From a bacterium (GTDB lineage Bacteria; Chloroflexota; Chloroflexia; Chloroflexales; Kallotenuaceae), in the NCBI GenBank assembly GCA_016781505.1, contig JADDQF010000115.1, forward strand, positions 1 through 37,373: a stretch of DNA of 37,373 nt, given 5' to 3'. A program made the translations under genes and the position numbers. Positions 28,806 to 37,373 of this stretch are shown here, one piece after another. A model generated the notes under the pieces. That model made no database searches. It had not been told where the DNA came from and was given only the letters and a program-made list of their open reading frames with translations. Position 1 is the stretch's first letter; the number at the start of each line of letters is the position of its first letter.

Positions 28806-30638
28806 ATGCGTCCACTATTGCGGGTGATTGGTCTTCTTGGCGGATTGGCTTTGTTAATCTATGGCTTGTTGCCGCAAAATTTGCCGCAGTACGTGAGCGG
28901 AGCGGCTCCCTACTTAATCCCACGAGTTAGTGACGCCCAATGGATCGGCATTTTGTGGGCCAGCGCATGCTTGTTGGGCCTGGCCGTGTGGGCGACCTTG
29001 CCGCCATTACAAATGGTTGGCACGCGCGTCAATGTGCGGCCGGGTGTGCTCAACATCGCGCTTGTCTTTTCGTTGCTGTTTGTGGTTTTGGCGCTGCAGC
29101 TGCTGCATAGCGAGTTTATCTACGCCGAAAGCATTTATTACCGATCGGAGACGAATCCCGAAACGGGAGCGGCCGTCAGTAATAGTCGTCCGGTTATTCG
29201 TTCGTTGCGGGTGCGGCGGGGTGATATTGTTGACCGAAATAATGTGCCGCTGGCCAGCAGCCGTCAAGCGGCGAACGGGCTTGCCCAGCGCACCTATCCG
29301 ATCGCCGGGCAGGCCGATATTCGGGCGTTTTCCAATATCTTGGGCTACTCGTCGGCTCAATATGGCGTGTCGGGCCTGGAGCGCGAGTGGAATAGCTACC
29401 TGACCGGCGAGCAGGGCCAGGCCTTTCAGTCGCTCACGGACGACCTGTATAATCGGCCGCATACGGGCAACAACCTGCAGCTTACCATTGATTGGCGGCT
29501 GCAGTCCGAAACATGGGCAATCCTGAACCGATTGGGTGAAGGTCGGCCAGCCTCGGCGGTCGTGATGGATCCGCGCAGTGGGGCTGTGCTGGCGATGGCC
29601 AGTACCCCAGGCTTCGATCCTGGTAGCCTGGCGCTCAATCCCGACAACACGGATGAGGCTGAGAACGCCCGAATCACCCAGGCGTGGGAGGCCATCAATG
29701 CGGATGAGAACCGGCCGTTGATCAATCGCCCGCTGCAGCAGCAGTACGTGCCAGGCTCCACCTTTAAGGCACTCACCGCCGTTGGCGCGCTCGAAAATCC
29801 GAATGTTCTGCGTGAGCCACGGCCGATTGATTGTCCAAATGAATATCGGCCTGATCCCAATGCACCGCCCGTGGTCAACTCAGTCGGTCCGCCCAATCGG
29901 CCGGATCTGCCGCCGCTGCAAGCGATCATCGAGAATGGAACCAAGCGGCCGGTTGACCTCAGGGGTGTTTTTGCCTTCTCGTGCAACACGGCTTTTGGCC
30001 AGCTTGGTGTCCGTTTGGGTCAGGAAAAGTTCGTGGAGCTTGCCGAGCGCTTCCATATCTATTTGCCGCAGAATGCGCCCGAGCGCAGCAACGACTTCAC
30101 CGATCTGCCGATGGCGGCCAGTTATCTCACAAGCGAGCGCAATTTTCTAAGCAGGGATTTGGCGTTGGCCGATACGGCGTTTGGGCAAGGCCAGCTCCAG
30201 ATCACGCCCATGCAGATGGCCTTGCTGGGCGCGACGATTGCGAACGACGGAGTGATGCCGCAGCCTTACCTGGTGGAAAAAGCAACCGATCCCCAGGACT
30301 CGTCGGTGGTGGTGTATCAGCATCGCCAGCCGCGCAATCTGCTCGACTCACGCCGTCTGATCCAATCGGATGTTGCCGCCGAGATGCTTAAAATGTTCCG
30401 TGAAGGTGTGACCGTCGGCTTTGGCAAAGCCGCCAACGTCAATAATAGCGGCGGCAAATCAGGCTCGGGTGAGACGGGCGTTAACGGAATTATCCACGCA
30501 GCCTTTTTGGCGATCGCGCCGGTCGACGATCCACGCTACGTTGTGTACGTCCAGATCGAGAATGGCCGGGACGGTGCGGGCGTAGGAGCGCGCACCGCTG
30601 GCGAGATTCTCAAAGCCGCGTTCAGTATTTTAGGCTAA
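28806..30638 (+). CDS. Penicillin-binding protein, class B-like transpeptidase with three N-terminal helices
   Basis: A 610-residue protein that cross-links peptidoglycan on the outer face of the membrane. Instead of the single anchor usual for class B PBPs it has three hydrophobic segments (about 7-23, 46-65, 83-100). A dimerisation region (RSLRVRRGDIVDRNNVPLAS) precedes the transpeptidase domain at about 220-605. The active-site motifs are S-T-F-K (Ser318, Lys321, in YVPGSTFKALTA), S-C-N (Ser392-Asn394) and K-S-G (551-553, in GGKSGSGETG), the last replacing the usual K-T-G. It resembles the PbpA/FtsI group. No SEDS (FtsW/RodA) gene is adjacent. The M20 peptidase gene follows 15 bases later, probably co-transcribed. 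Confidence 0.88.
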   Translation: MRPLLRVIGLLGGLALLIYGLLPQNLPQYVSGAAPYLIPRVSDAQWIGILWASACLLGLAVWATLPPLQMVGTRVNVRPGVLNIALVFSLLFVVLALQLLHSEFIYAESIYYRSETNPETGAAVSNSRPVIRSLRVRRGDIVDRNNVPLASSRQAANGLAQRTYPIAGQADIRAFSNILGYSSAQYGVSGLEREWNSYLTGEQGQAFQSLTDDLYNRPHTGNNLQLTIDWRLQSETWAILNRLGEGRPASAVVMDPRSGAVLAMASTPGFDPGSLALNPDNTDEAENARITQAWEAINADENRPLINRPLQQQYVPGSTFKALTAVGALENPNVLREPRPIDCPNEYRPDPNAPPVVNSVGPPNRPDLPPLQAIIENGTKRPVDLRGVFAFSCNTAFGQLGVRLGQEKFVELAERFHIYLPQNAPERSNDFTDLPMAASYLTSERNFLSRDLALADTAFGQGQLQITPMQMALLGATIANDGVMPQPYLVEKATDPQDSSVVVYQHRQPRNLLDSRRLIQSDVAAEMLKMFREGVTVGFGKAANVNNSGGKSGSGETGVNGIIHAAFLAIAPVDDPRYVVYVQIENGRDGAGVGARTAGEILKAAFSILG

Positions 30639-30653
30639 GGTAAAGGCAGTTCC

Positions 30654-31730
30654 ATGATCAATCCAGAGCGCTTGCTCCAAACATTCACGACGCTGGTGCA
30701 GGTTGACAATCCGTCCGGTCAAGAGCAAGCCATGGCGCAAACGGTGATCGGTTTGCTGCGTGCGCAGGGCCTTGAGCCGGAGCAGGATGCGAAAGGCAAT
30801 CTGATCGCACGCTTGCCCGGCACTGGCGAGCCCTTGTTGCTCAGCGCGCATCTTGACAGTGTTGCTCCCGCGGTTGGCAAGCGGGCCGTGGTGGACGGCG
30901 CGTATGTACGCAGTGGCGGCGATACCGTGCTGGGCGCCGACGATCTAGCGGGCGTGTCGGCCATTTTGGAGGCGGTGCAGGCAATCCAGGAGCGGGACGG
31001 CGCGCACCGGGCAGCCGAGATCGTTTTTTCTGTGGAAGAGGAAGTTGGCCTCAAGGGCGCGCGGGCGCTCGACTTTTCGCGGCTGACGGCCAGATATGGG
31101 GTTGCACTGGATCTTAATGGTGAAGTTGGCGGGATCTGTGTGTCGGCGCCGGCGCATGATCAGATCACCGTCACGTTTACGGGCAAGGCGGCGCACGCGG
31201 GCGTGGCGCCCGAAAACGGCATCAGCGCGATTGTGGTCGCAGCCGACGCGATTAGCCAGATGCAGCTTGGCCGCATCGACGCCGAAACGACTGCCAATAT
31301 CGGGACGATCCAGGGCGGCGCGGCCCGCAACATCGTGCCGGAGCAGGCTAAGCTGGTGGGCGAAGCGCGCAGCCGCAACGAGGCTAAGCTTGACCAGCAG
31401 ACCGCGGCGATGCGGCGAGCCTGCGAGCAGGCAGCCGCGCGTCACGGGGCGCAGGTGGAGTTCCAAGCCGAGCGTGCGTATGGCCCGCAGAAGATCGCGC
31501 CGGATGCGCCCATTGTGCAGCTGTGTGAGGCAGCCGCGCGACGGGCGGGACTCGAGCCGTATCTTACCGAGACCGGTGGCGGCTCGGATGTTAACGTGTT
31601 CAATACCCACGGCATCGAGGCGGTGAACCTAAGCGTCGGCTACCAGGAAATTCATTCCACCAATGAGCATATTGCGCTGGCCGATCTGGAAAAAGCCGCC
31701 CGATTGGTCTTTGCATTGCTGGAGGTTTGA
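30654..31730 (+). CDS. M20-family metallopeptidase (PepT-like)
   Basis: A 358-residue protein with the di-zinc M20 pattern: LLLSAHLDSV (His66, catalytic Asp68), VLGADDLAG (Asp96/97, bridging), FSVEEEVGLKGA (catalytic Glu and zinc Glu) and a C-terminal EIHSTNEH with the last zinc His. The inserted dimerisation domain has TFTGKAAHAGVAPENGISAI. The short VLGADDLAGVSAILEA form is typical of the PepT-like subgroup (tripeptidase-like), so it probably cleaves small peptides in the cytoplasm. AAAGG precedes the ATG. It follows the PBP gene closely and ends before a bidirectional hairpin. Confidence 0.9.
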   Translation: MINPERLLQTFTTLVQVDNPSGQEQAMAQTVIGLLRAQGLEPEQDAKGNLIARLPGTGEPLLLSAHLDSVAPAVGKRAVVDGAYVRSGGDTVLGADDLAGVSAILEAVQAIQERDGAHRAAEIVFSVEEEVGLKGARALDFSRLTARYGVALDLNGEVGGICVSAPAHDQITVTFTGKAAHAGVAPENGISAIVVAADAISQMQLGRIDAETTANIGTIQGGAARNIVPEQAKLVGEARSRNEAKLDQQTAAMRRACEQAAARHGAQVEFQAERAYGPQKIAPDAPIVQLCEAAARRAGLEPYLTETGGGSDVNVFNTHGIEAVNLSVGYQEIHSTNEHIALADLEKAARLVFALLEV

Positions 31731-31748
31731 GTTGGATCGGGGGTAAGT

Positions 31749-31770
31749 GGGGCGTGATGAATCACGCCCC
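31749..31770. terminator. Hairpin between convergent M20 and DUF4126 genes
   Basis: GGGGCGTGAT and ATCACGCCCC are perfect 10-bp arms around GA. It lies 19 bases after the M20 stop and 32 bases after the DUF4126 stop on the other strand. There is no U-run, so it may be a REP-like or factor-assisted terminator; its GGGGCG core recurs at 35835-35862. Confidence 0.5.
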
Positions 31771-31801
31771 TGAATGGCGGGGCATAATGAAGCAGACCTA
31801 G

Positions 31802-32371
31802 TTAGCGTCGAATGGCGCTGGTTCGCCACCGGAGACGCTGCCAAGCCCGCACCACGACGAAAAGCAGGGCGATAAACAACACCAGCGCGATCAGCGGCGC
31901 GAAGATGGCCAGCACGCTTAGCACAAGCGACACAACATCTTCCAGCAAAGAAAGCACGGGATTGCCAACGCCGGCCGTGGTCGCCGTGGCCACCGGCCGT
32001 ACTGCCGCCCGCGTGGCGTGAAAGCCGCCGGCCATCACAAAGCCGGCGGCGAGTGAAATTGCGGGATGAACGTCGCTCAACAGGTTGTTCTGGCTGGCAA
32101 ACACAATCGCGCCGGCAATTGGATGCACAAGGCCACCAATCACATGTGTAACATGATCAACCGCTGGCACCTTGTCGGCTATGAAATCGATCAACGCCAA
32201 CCCAGCCAGGATCGCCAGGACGGGTGTGCTCGTCAACACCGAGTACGGATTTTGCAACGTCAGGTATTCCAGGCGTCCCAGCAAACCGACGGCGAGCAGC
32301 GGAATGTACGCGTTTAAGCCGGCCGCACTCGACAATCCAAATGCACTAAAAACTCCAAAGAGTGCATCCAT
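31802..32371 (-). CDS. DUF4126 membrane protein
   Basis: A 189-residue protein with about five membrane helices. The N-terminus FGVFSAFGLSSAAGLNAYIP with the following LIDFIADKVPAVDHVTHVIG and HPIAGAIVFAS is the DUF4126 signature (SAAGLNAYIP, DKxPxxDHxxH). ATRAAVRPVATATTAGVGNP is the second conserved block. The family is widespread, of unknown function; the conserved Asp and His residues suggest ion transport or binding, which is inference. The start is fixed by GAGGAA seven bases before the ATG; a longer frame to 32656 runs antisense into the S41 gene and is rejected. Confidence 0.87.
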   Translation of the reverse strand: MDALFGVFSAFGLSSAAGLNAYIPLLAVGLLGRLEYLTLQNPYSVLTSTPVLAILAGLALIDFIADKVPAVDHVTHVIGGLVHPIAGAIVFASQNNLLSDVHPAISLAAGFVMAGGFHATRAAVRPVATATTAGVGNPVLSLLEDVVSLVLSVLAIFAPLIALVLFIALLFVVVRAWQRLRWRTSAIRR

Positions 32372-32391
32372 ACAAGGGTTCCTCGCCGCCC

Positions 32392-33951
32392 ATGCAATCT
32401 GAATACACGTCGACGCTCGCGATACCTGCTCGATGGCGGCGTTGCTTGGCACCGCGGCGCATAGTTGCGGTTCTGTGTTTGTGTACAGTTGGTATCGCAA
32501 GCTGCGCGCCACCAGCCCCGCCGCCGGTAACGAGTGACCAGTCCGCCCAGGCAATGGCTTCCATCGGCTCCACGTTTGCGGCGTTGCCAACTCCGACGGC
32601 CAGTCCAACCAACACTGTAGCGCCAACGTCGACGGCCAGCCCAACCAACACGGCAAGCCCGACGGCCGATCCTCCGACGATCACACCAGCGGCAGCGGCT
32701 CCGGTAGTTACCCCAACCACGGCCCCAGCCGAACTGCCCCCACAGGCAGCGACACTGCCTCCTACCTCAACGCCGGGAACACTCGTCGTACAGCCCACGC
32801 CGACGCTGCCTGTGCTCGATCAAGTGCAGCGCACCGCGCTGTTTGATAAAGTAGCGGGCATCATCGAGGCCCACTATCTGTACGAGGACTATGGCGGCGT
32901 TGATTGGGAGCAGCTCAAGCAGGAGTATCAACCACGAGCTATGAGCGCCGCCACGAGCGCTGGCTTTTACACCAGCCTCAAGGCCATGGTGGCCCAGCTT
33001 GGCGACCAACATTCGCGCTTTCTGGATCCGCAGGCGGCCTACCAAGAACAGGGACTGTCGGCGGGTGAGGTGTATGTGGGTGTGGGCGTGGCCACGATCG
33101 ATGATCCCAGCGGCCGTCTCGTCACCACGGTCTACCCCAACAGCCCGGCCAGTGAAGCGGGCATCAAGAGACGTGATATTATTGTGGCGGTCGATGGACA
33201 GCCGATTGATGCGCAAGGGCAGCAAATCAGCGGTCCTCCGGGTACCTCGGTGCGCTTGCAGGTACGCAGTCCCAACGGCGGGCAACGCGTGGTGACGCTG
33301 GAGCGGCGGCCCGTGCTGGAGCAGTATGTGCCGGAGGTGTATTTGTTGCCCGGCACTGATGTCGGCTACGTCCTGATTCAATCGTTCTGGCCTACGGACA
33401 CCCCGCAAGCGGTGGAGCAGGCGTTGCAACAGTTCGTGGCAGCAGAGCAAAACCGGTTGGGAGGGCTGATCATCGATGTGCGCAGCAATAGAGGCGGCTG
33501 GCGTACTGTGCTGGAGGGCCTGCTGGCGCATTTTGTTGAAGGCGAGGTCGGCGCTTTTTACAGCCAGAGCGCGACGTATCCACTGAATGTCACGCCGACA
33601 GCGCTTTACCCGCTGTTGCAAGATCTGCCGCTGGTGGTGCTGGTTGATCGTGGTACCAAAAGTTACGCCGAAGTTTTCGCGGCTGTGCTGCAGGCCAAAC
33701 GGGACGCGCAGGTGGTAGGGGTTAATACGGCCGGCAACACCGAAACCATCTATGCGTACAATTTTGACGACGGCTCACGCCTTTGGGTAGCCCAGGAAGG
33801 CTTCAGGCTGCAGGATGGCGCGAATCTTGAAGGCCGAGGCGTGGTGCCGGATCGGTCGATTCCGGTGGATTGGCTGCAGTTTAGCGAAGTCCGTGATCCA
33901 CATATCGTGAAGGGGATCGAGCTGATTCGTCAGCAGGCCAGTGCTAACTAA
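32392..33951 (+). CDS. S41-like PDZ lipoprotein, catalytic Lys apparently absent
   Basis: A 519-residue protein. Signal peptide with lipobox GIASC (Cys38), then a Thr/Pro/Ser-rich linker (about 60-140) with SPTNT repeats as a flexible tether. A helical region and a PDZ domain (GVGVATIDDPSGRLVTTVYP, SPASEAGIKRRDIIVAVDG) precede the protease core LGGLIIDVRSNRGGW. The nucleophile region LVDRGTKSYAEVFA retains Ser424 at the CtpA position, but the catalytic Lys, 25 residues later in CtpA-type enzymes (TFGKG), is Asn449 (NTAGNTETI). It may be an inactive binding protein or use a different base. Its start lies only 20 bases from the divergent DUF4126 start. Confidence 0.8.
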   Translation: MQSEYTSTLAIPARWRRCLAPRRIVAVLCLCTVGIASCAPPAPPPVTSDQSAQAMASIGSTFAALPTPTASPTNTVAPTSTASPTNTASPTADPPTITPAAAAPVVTPTTAPAELPPQAATLPPTSTPGTLVVQPTPTLPVLDQVQRTALFDKVAGIIEAHYLYEDYGGVDWEQLKQEYQPRAMSAATSAGFYTSLKAMVAQLGDQHSRFLDPQAAYQEQGLSAGEVYVGVGVATIDDPSGRLVTTVYPNSPASEAGIKRRDIIVAVDGQPIDAQGQQISGPPGTSVRLQVRSPNGGQRVVTLERRPVLEQYVPEVYLLPGTDVGYVLIQSFWPTDTPQAVEQALQQFVAAEQNRLGGLIIDVRSNRGGWRTVLEGLLAHFVEGEVGAFYSQSATYPLNVTPTALYPLLQDLPLVVLVDRGTKSYAEVFAAVLQAKRDAQVVGVNTAGNTETIYAYNFDDGSRLWVAQEGFRLQDGANLEGRGVVPDRSIPVDWLQFSEVRDPHIVKGIELIRQQASAN

Positions 33952-35369
<1,418 letters not shown>

Positions 35370-35383
35370 GGTTAAAGAAATTC

Positions 35384-35420
35384 TACGTAGGAGCGTGCTC
35401 CCGCACGCTCCTACGTATTT
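35384..35420 (+). terminator. Terminator hairpin after enolase
   Basis: Perfect 15-bp arms, TACGTAGGAGCGTGC and its exact complement, around TCCC, followed by TTT. The palindromic style (GTAGGAGCGTGC...GCACGCTCCTAC) resembles dispersed REP-like hairpins. Confidence 0.7.
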
Positions 35421-35446
35421 GTGGATAGGCAGCAAGGACGGTCGCT

Positions 35447-35815
35447 ATGTTAATCACTGTGGATCTCGCGCATCCTGACAACGACGTTGAGGTCGTGGGC
35501 CTGGCCGAGGGCGAGACGCTGGAAGTGCGGCTCGGACCCCGTGGTTACGCGGCCTACCGCTTGTTTGGTGCCGCGGCCCGTATGTTGTTTTTGTCGCTGC
35601 AGGATATGCGCAAAGCTGACATTGCCGCAGCAACCGAGATGATGATCGAGCGGGAAAGCAGCTTTATCCGGCAGCGCCTGGATGAGCTTCGTCCCGCGGG
35701 GGGCGGAGCTCAGCGTGGGAGCAATCCGCCCAATCGGGGCCAGGGTGGTGGCGGTGGTCGTCCGGGTGGCGGTCCGCCGGAACGACGAAATGGGCGGGAT
35801 CGCGGCCGCAGATAA
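35447..35815 (+). CDS. Small protein with RGG-like Gly/Arg-rich tail
   Basis: A 122-residue protein. Residues 1-80 form a small alpha/beta domain (LITVDLAHPDNDVEVVGLAE, then RKADIAAATEMMIERESSFI) that I do not recognise. The last 40 residues are a low-complexity Gly/Arg/Pro/Asn tail (RGQGGGGGRPGGGPPERRNG, ending DRGRR), like the RNA-binding tails of RGG-box proteins. AAGGACGG is a weak Shine-Dalgarno. It lies 77 bases after enolase, beyond the terminator, so it may be transcribed separately or by read-through. A role in RNA binding is inference. Confidence 0.65.
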   Translation: MLITVDLAHPDNDVEVVGLAEGETLEVRLGPRGYAAYRLFGAAARMLFLSLQDMRKADIAAATEMMIERESSFIRQRLDELRPAGGGAQRGSNPPNRGQGGGGGRPGGGPPERRNGRDRGRR

Positions 35816-35834
35816 GCTGGCGGGAACTAAAAAA

Positions 35835-35862
35835 GTGGGGCGCTCGTTTGTGAGCGCCCCAC
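35835..35862 (-). terminator. Bidirectional terminator between the small RGG-like gene and the VanW gene
   Basis: Perfect 11-bp arms GTGGGGCGCTC / GAGCGCCCCAC around GTTTGT. On the minus strand it runs into TTTTTTAGTT, a good U-run ending the VanW transcript; on the plus strand it follows the stop at 35815. Confidence 0.8.
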
Positions 35863-35873
35863 CCTGATACCCG

Positions 35874-37307
35874 TTACTGCTTTGATTGCACGGTCTTGGG
35901 TGCAATGATGTTAACGCCCTTCGGTGGCTTGACACCCGGACCGTAGATATAAAAATCTTCCCATGGACGGTACTTACTTTGCAGGTTGTCGTTGTGGATC
36001 ACCTTGCCGTTCGCCGCAGTCACGACGCGCCGCATCTCGACCTCTTTGCCGGGCCGGCCATGCACCAGCTGCCGCACTTCGCCGCGCTTCAAGGTTGGGT
36101 CGTACTGCCAGTTGGCAATACCCTGCGTTTTGACGTTCTTGGAAACGGGACCAACCATTTTGGCTGTGCGGCCGTCGTCAAAGCCATACAGCGAGAAGGT
36201 CGCGGTCGCCTTTTTAGGATCAGTGCTGGCAAACATATAGATCGGGCCGGACGTGTCGTTCCGCCATTTGAAATCGACGTAGGGCGCGAACACGGTCGCA
36301 TCGAAACCGTCGATGTTCTCGTAAAAGTTGATCACAAACGAGTGCGGTCGACGCTCGACGATATCGAGGCCGGCATTAAACACGGCGCGATACATCGTCG
36401 TCGAGATCTGGCAGATACCGCCGCCAGTCACTTTTTCGAGCTTACCGTTAACGATCGCATAGCCTTCCACAAAACCGTCTTCTGAACTCGCCGAGCCGAG
36501 CGCTGTGTTGAACGAGAAGGTCGCACCGGCGGCAACGATCAAGCCGTTCATCCGCGCTGCACCCCGCGCGATATTGTTGACGCGCTCCGTGATCGACCCG
36601 TAGTAGCCCGTTGTGGCGTGTCCAAGTGCGGTGATCGGCGGCATTGGCTTGCGATACGCTTCCGGCAATCCGGACCGATCAAGCGCCTGCGCCCCTAAGC
36701 GGGCGAGCTGAATGGCGTTGTTGGGTGTCTCGGGGTGATACTCGAACTTAGCGCGTTCGAAGTATTGCACCGTGTACTCCCGCCCGTCGTCAGGGCTGAT
36801 TTCGCTGAACTCTTCCGACAACGGATAGCCATACACCTGCAGGCCGCCGTTGTTGAGCCAAAAGTTGCGAAAGCCTAAGCGAATGGTGTGGCCCGTTTGC
36901 GGAAAGTAGCTGGTTTGGGCATCATTCACGCCAACACGGGGCACAAACGGCGCTTCCGTACGGCCTTCAACCAGCTGCCGGCCGAGCTGCGCGATCGACA
37001 CATAGTGGCCGGGCTCGAACTCCGGGTGCAGCTCGAACTTGGCGCGCTCGAAGTACTGGACCTGCAGGTTGCCTTCCTGCACGACCTCGGTCAGCGGCAG
37101 CCCAAAGACACCGATCCCGCCTTTTTGCTCGAAAAATGTTTTGATCCGGGCGCCAATGTTATGGCCGGTTTCTGGAAAATAGCGAAAAGGACTAGCGGGA
37201 GCGGAAGCGGGCGCAGCTGCAACAGGCGCCGGTGGACTTCCAATTGTTCCAGCAAAGAGCAGCAAGGCCAGTGCAAGGAACACAGGACGGTGGGAGCGAT
37301 GCAACAC
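35874..37307 (-). CDS. Secreted VanW-family protein with N-terminal ETGH/YFERAKFE repeats
   Basis: A 477-residue protein. Signal peptide (VFLALALLLFAGTIGS), then two copies of a beta-rich repeat: FRYFPETGHNIG...GGIGVFGLPLTEVVQ...VQYFERAKFELHPE and TSYFPQTGHTIR...GGLQVYGYPLSEEFS...VQYFERAKFEYHPE. These are common in Chloroflexota extracellular proteins and resemble LGFP-type wall-binding repeats. The VanW domain (about 235-360) has GSITERVNNIARGAARMNG, the invariant GGGICQISTTMYRAVFNAGL and ERRPHSFVINFY. The tail is beta-rich. VanW's biochemical role is unknown; it is linked to vancomycin resistance clusters and the cell wall. GTG start with GAGAGG upstream. Confidence 0.9.
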   Translation of the reverse strand: MLHRSHRPVFLALALLLFAGTIGSPPAPVAAAPASAPASPFRYFPETGHNIGARIKTFFEQKGGIGVFGLPLTEVVQEGNLQVQYFERAKFELHPEFEPGHYVSIAQLGRQLVEGRTEAPFVPRVGVNDAQTSYFPQTGHTIRLGFRNFWLNNGGLQVYGYPLSEEFSEISPDDGREYTVQYFERAKFEYHPETPNNAIQLARLGAQALDRSGLPEAYRKPMPPITALGHATTGYYGSITERVNNIARGAARMNGLIVAAGATFSFNTALGSASSEDGFVEGYAIVNGKLEKVTGGGICQISTTMYRAVFNAGLDIVERRPHSFVINFYENIDGFDATVFAPYVDFKWRNDTSGPIYMFASTDPKKATATFSLYGFDDGRTAKMVGPVSKNVKTQGIANWQYDPTLKRGEVRQLVHGRPGKEVEMRRVVTAANGKVIHNDNLQSKYRPWEDFYIYGPGVKPPKGVNIIAPKTVQSKQ

Positions 37308-37347
37308 AGATGCCTCTCTTAGCGACGAGGGTCAGAGTCTTGAGGGC

Positions 37348-37353
37348 ATTATA
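37348..37353 (-). promoter_or_regulatory. -10 box of the VanW gene promoter
   Basis: Minus strand TATAAT (complement of 37348-37353), about 40 bases before the GTG at 37307. The -35 region would fall at the window edge (37371 onward) and cannot be judged. Confidence 0.45.
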
Positions 37354-37373
37354 GAGGAGTTGGGGGGGGCGTC

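Noticed and set aside
32590-32790. Tandem DNA repeats suggestive of a CRISPR or minisatellite
   Set aside because: They encode the SPTNT-rich linker of the S41-like lipoprotein; units are short, imperfect and have no spacer structure.
32767-33621. 284-codon minus-strand frame opposite the S41-like gene
   Set aside because: The plus strand encodes recognisable PDZ and S41 motifs; the minus product is His/Arg-rich with no motif.

Overview
The window looks like chromosomal DNA of a Chloroflexota bacterium, most likely class Chloroflexia. It is GC-rich, and it carries a CruC-like carotenoid glycosyltransferase, a DUF4126 protein, a VanW protein with N-terminal ETGH/YFERAKFE repeats, very long TPR proteins, an orphan HicB-like protein and many small one-gene transcription units. 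This placement is inference from gene content. No rRNA, CRISPR array, transposase, integrase or prophage gene was seen.

Layout. Positions 1-1700 hold the tail of a GNAT acetyltransferase, a DUF5654 protein, a YcxB-like fragment, a two-gene coiled-coil operon behind an attenuator-like leader, and tRNA-Val(GAC) with its own promoter and terminator. Positions 1967-11435 are one long minus-strand operon: a small two-helix membrane protein, a giant NACHT/STAND-type NTPase with about 50 TPRs (about 2200 aa), and a TPR protein with a caspase-fold (gingipain C25-like) cysteine peptidase domain. This trio of sensor, ATPase switch and protease is the best candidate in the window for an undescribed conflict or cell-death system. 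Positions 11591-17032 hold housekeeping and accessory genes: a CruC-like GT2, ribF, an alpha/beta hydrolase, a Nudix hydrolase with a conserved hypothetical partner, a Zn-ribbon RNase H-like protein and an orphan HicB-like protein.

Positions 17033-18403 are rich in hairpins around a secreted DUF305 protein, with a CsoR-box-like dyad upstream. Next come an AlaX tRNA-editing protein, a LURP-one-related protein, a GNAT plus ACT-domain gene pair, a membrane-anchored TPR protein, and a minus-strand operon of an MFS transporter, an Rsm22-like protein and a catalytically dead alkyltransferase-like protein. A GT2 gene follows that seems to lack a normal start codon and is preceded by a small ORF. After it lie a cytochrome b-like/SagB-type nitroreductase fusion, a cysteine-free Rrf2 regulator with a dyad inside its own promoter, a penicillin-binding transpeptidase, an M20 peptidase, DUF4126, an S41-like lipoprotein lacking the usual catalytic Lys, enolase, a small protein with an RGG-like tail, and a VanW protein at the right edge.

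Translation signals are mixed. Many genes have clear Shine-Dalgarno sites, while two (RNase H-like at 16594, GNAT at 19867) have a -10 box six bases before the ATG, which suggests leaderless mRNAs. Intrinsic terminators are mainly GC-rich perfect hairpins, and several share a GGGGCG core.
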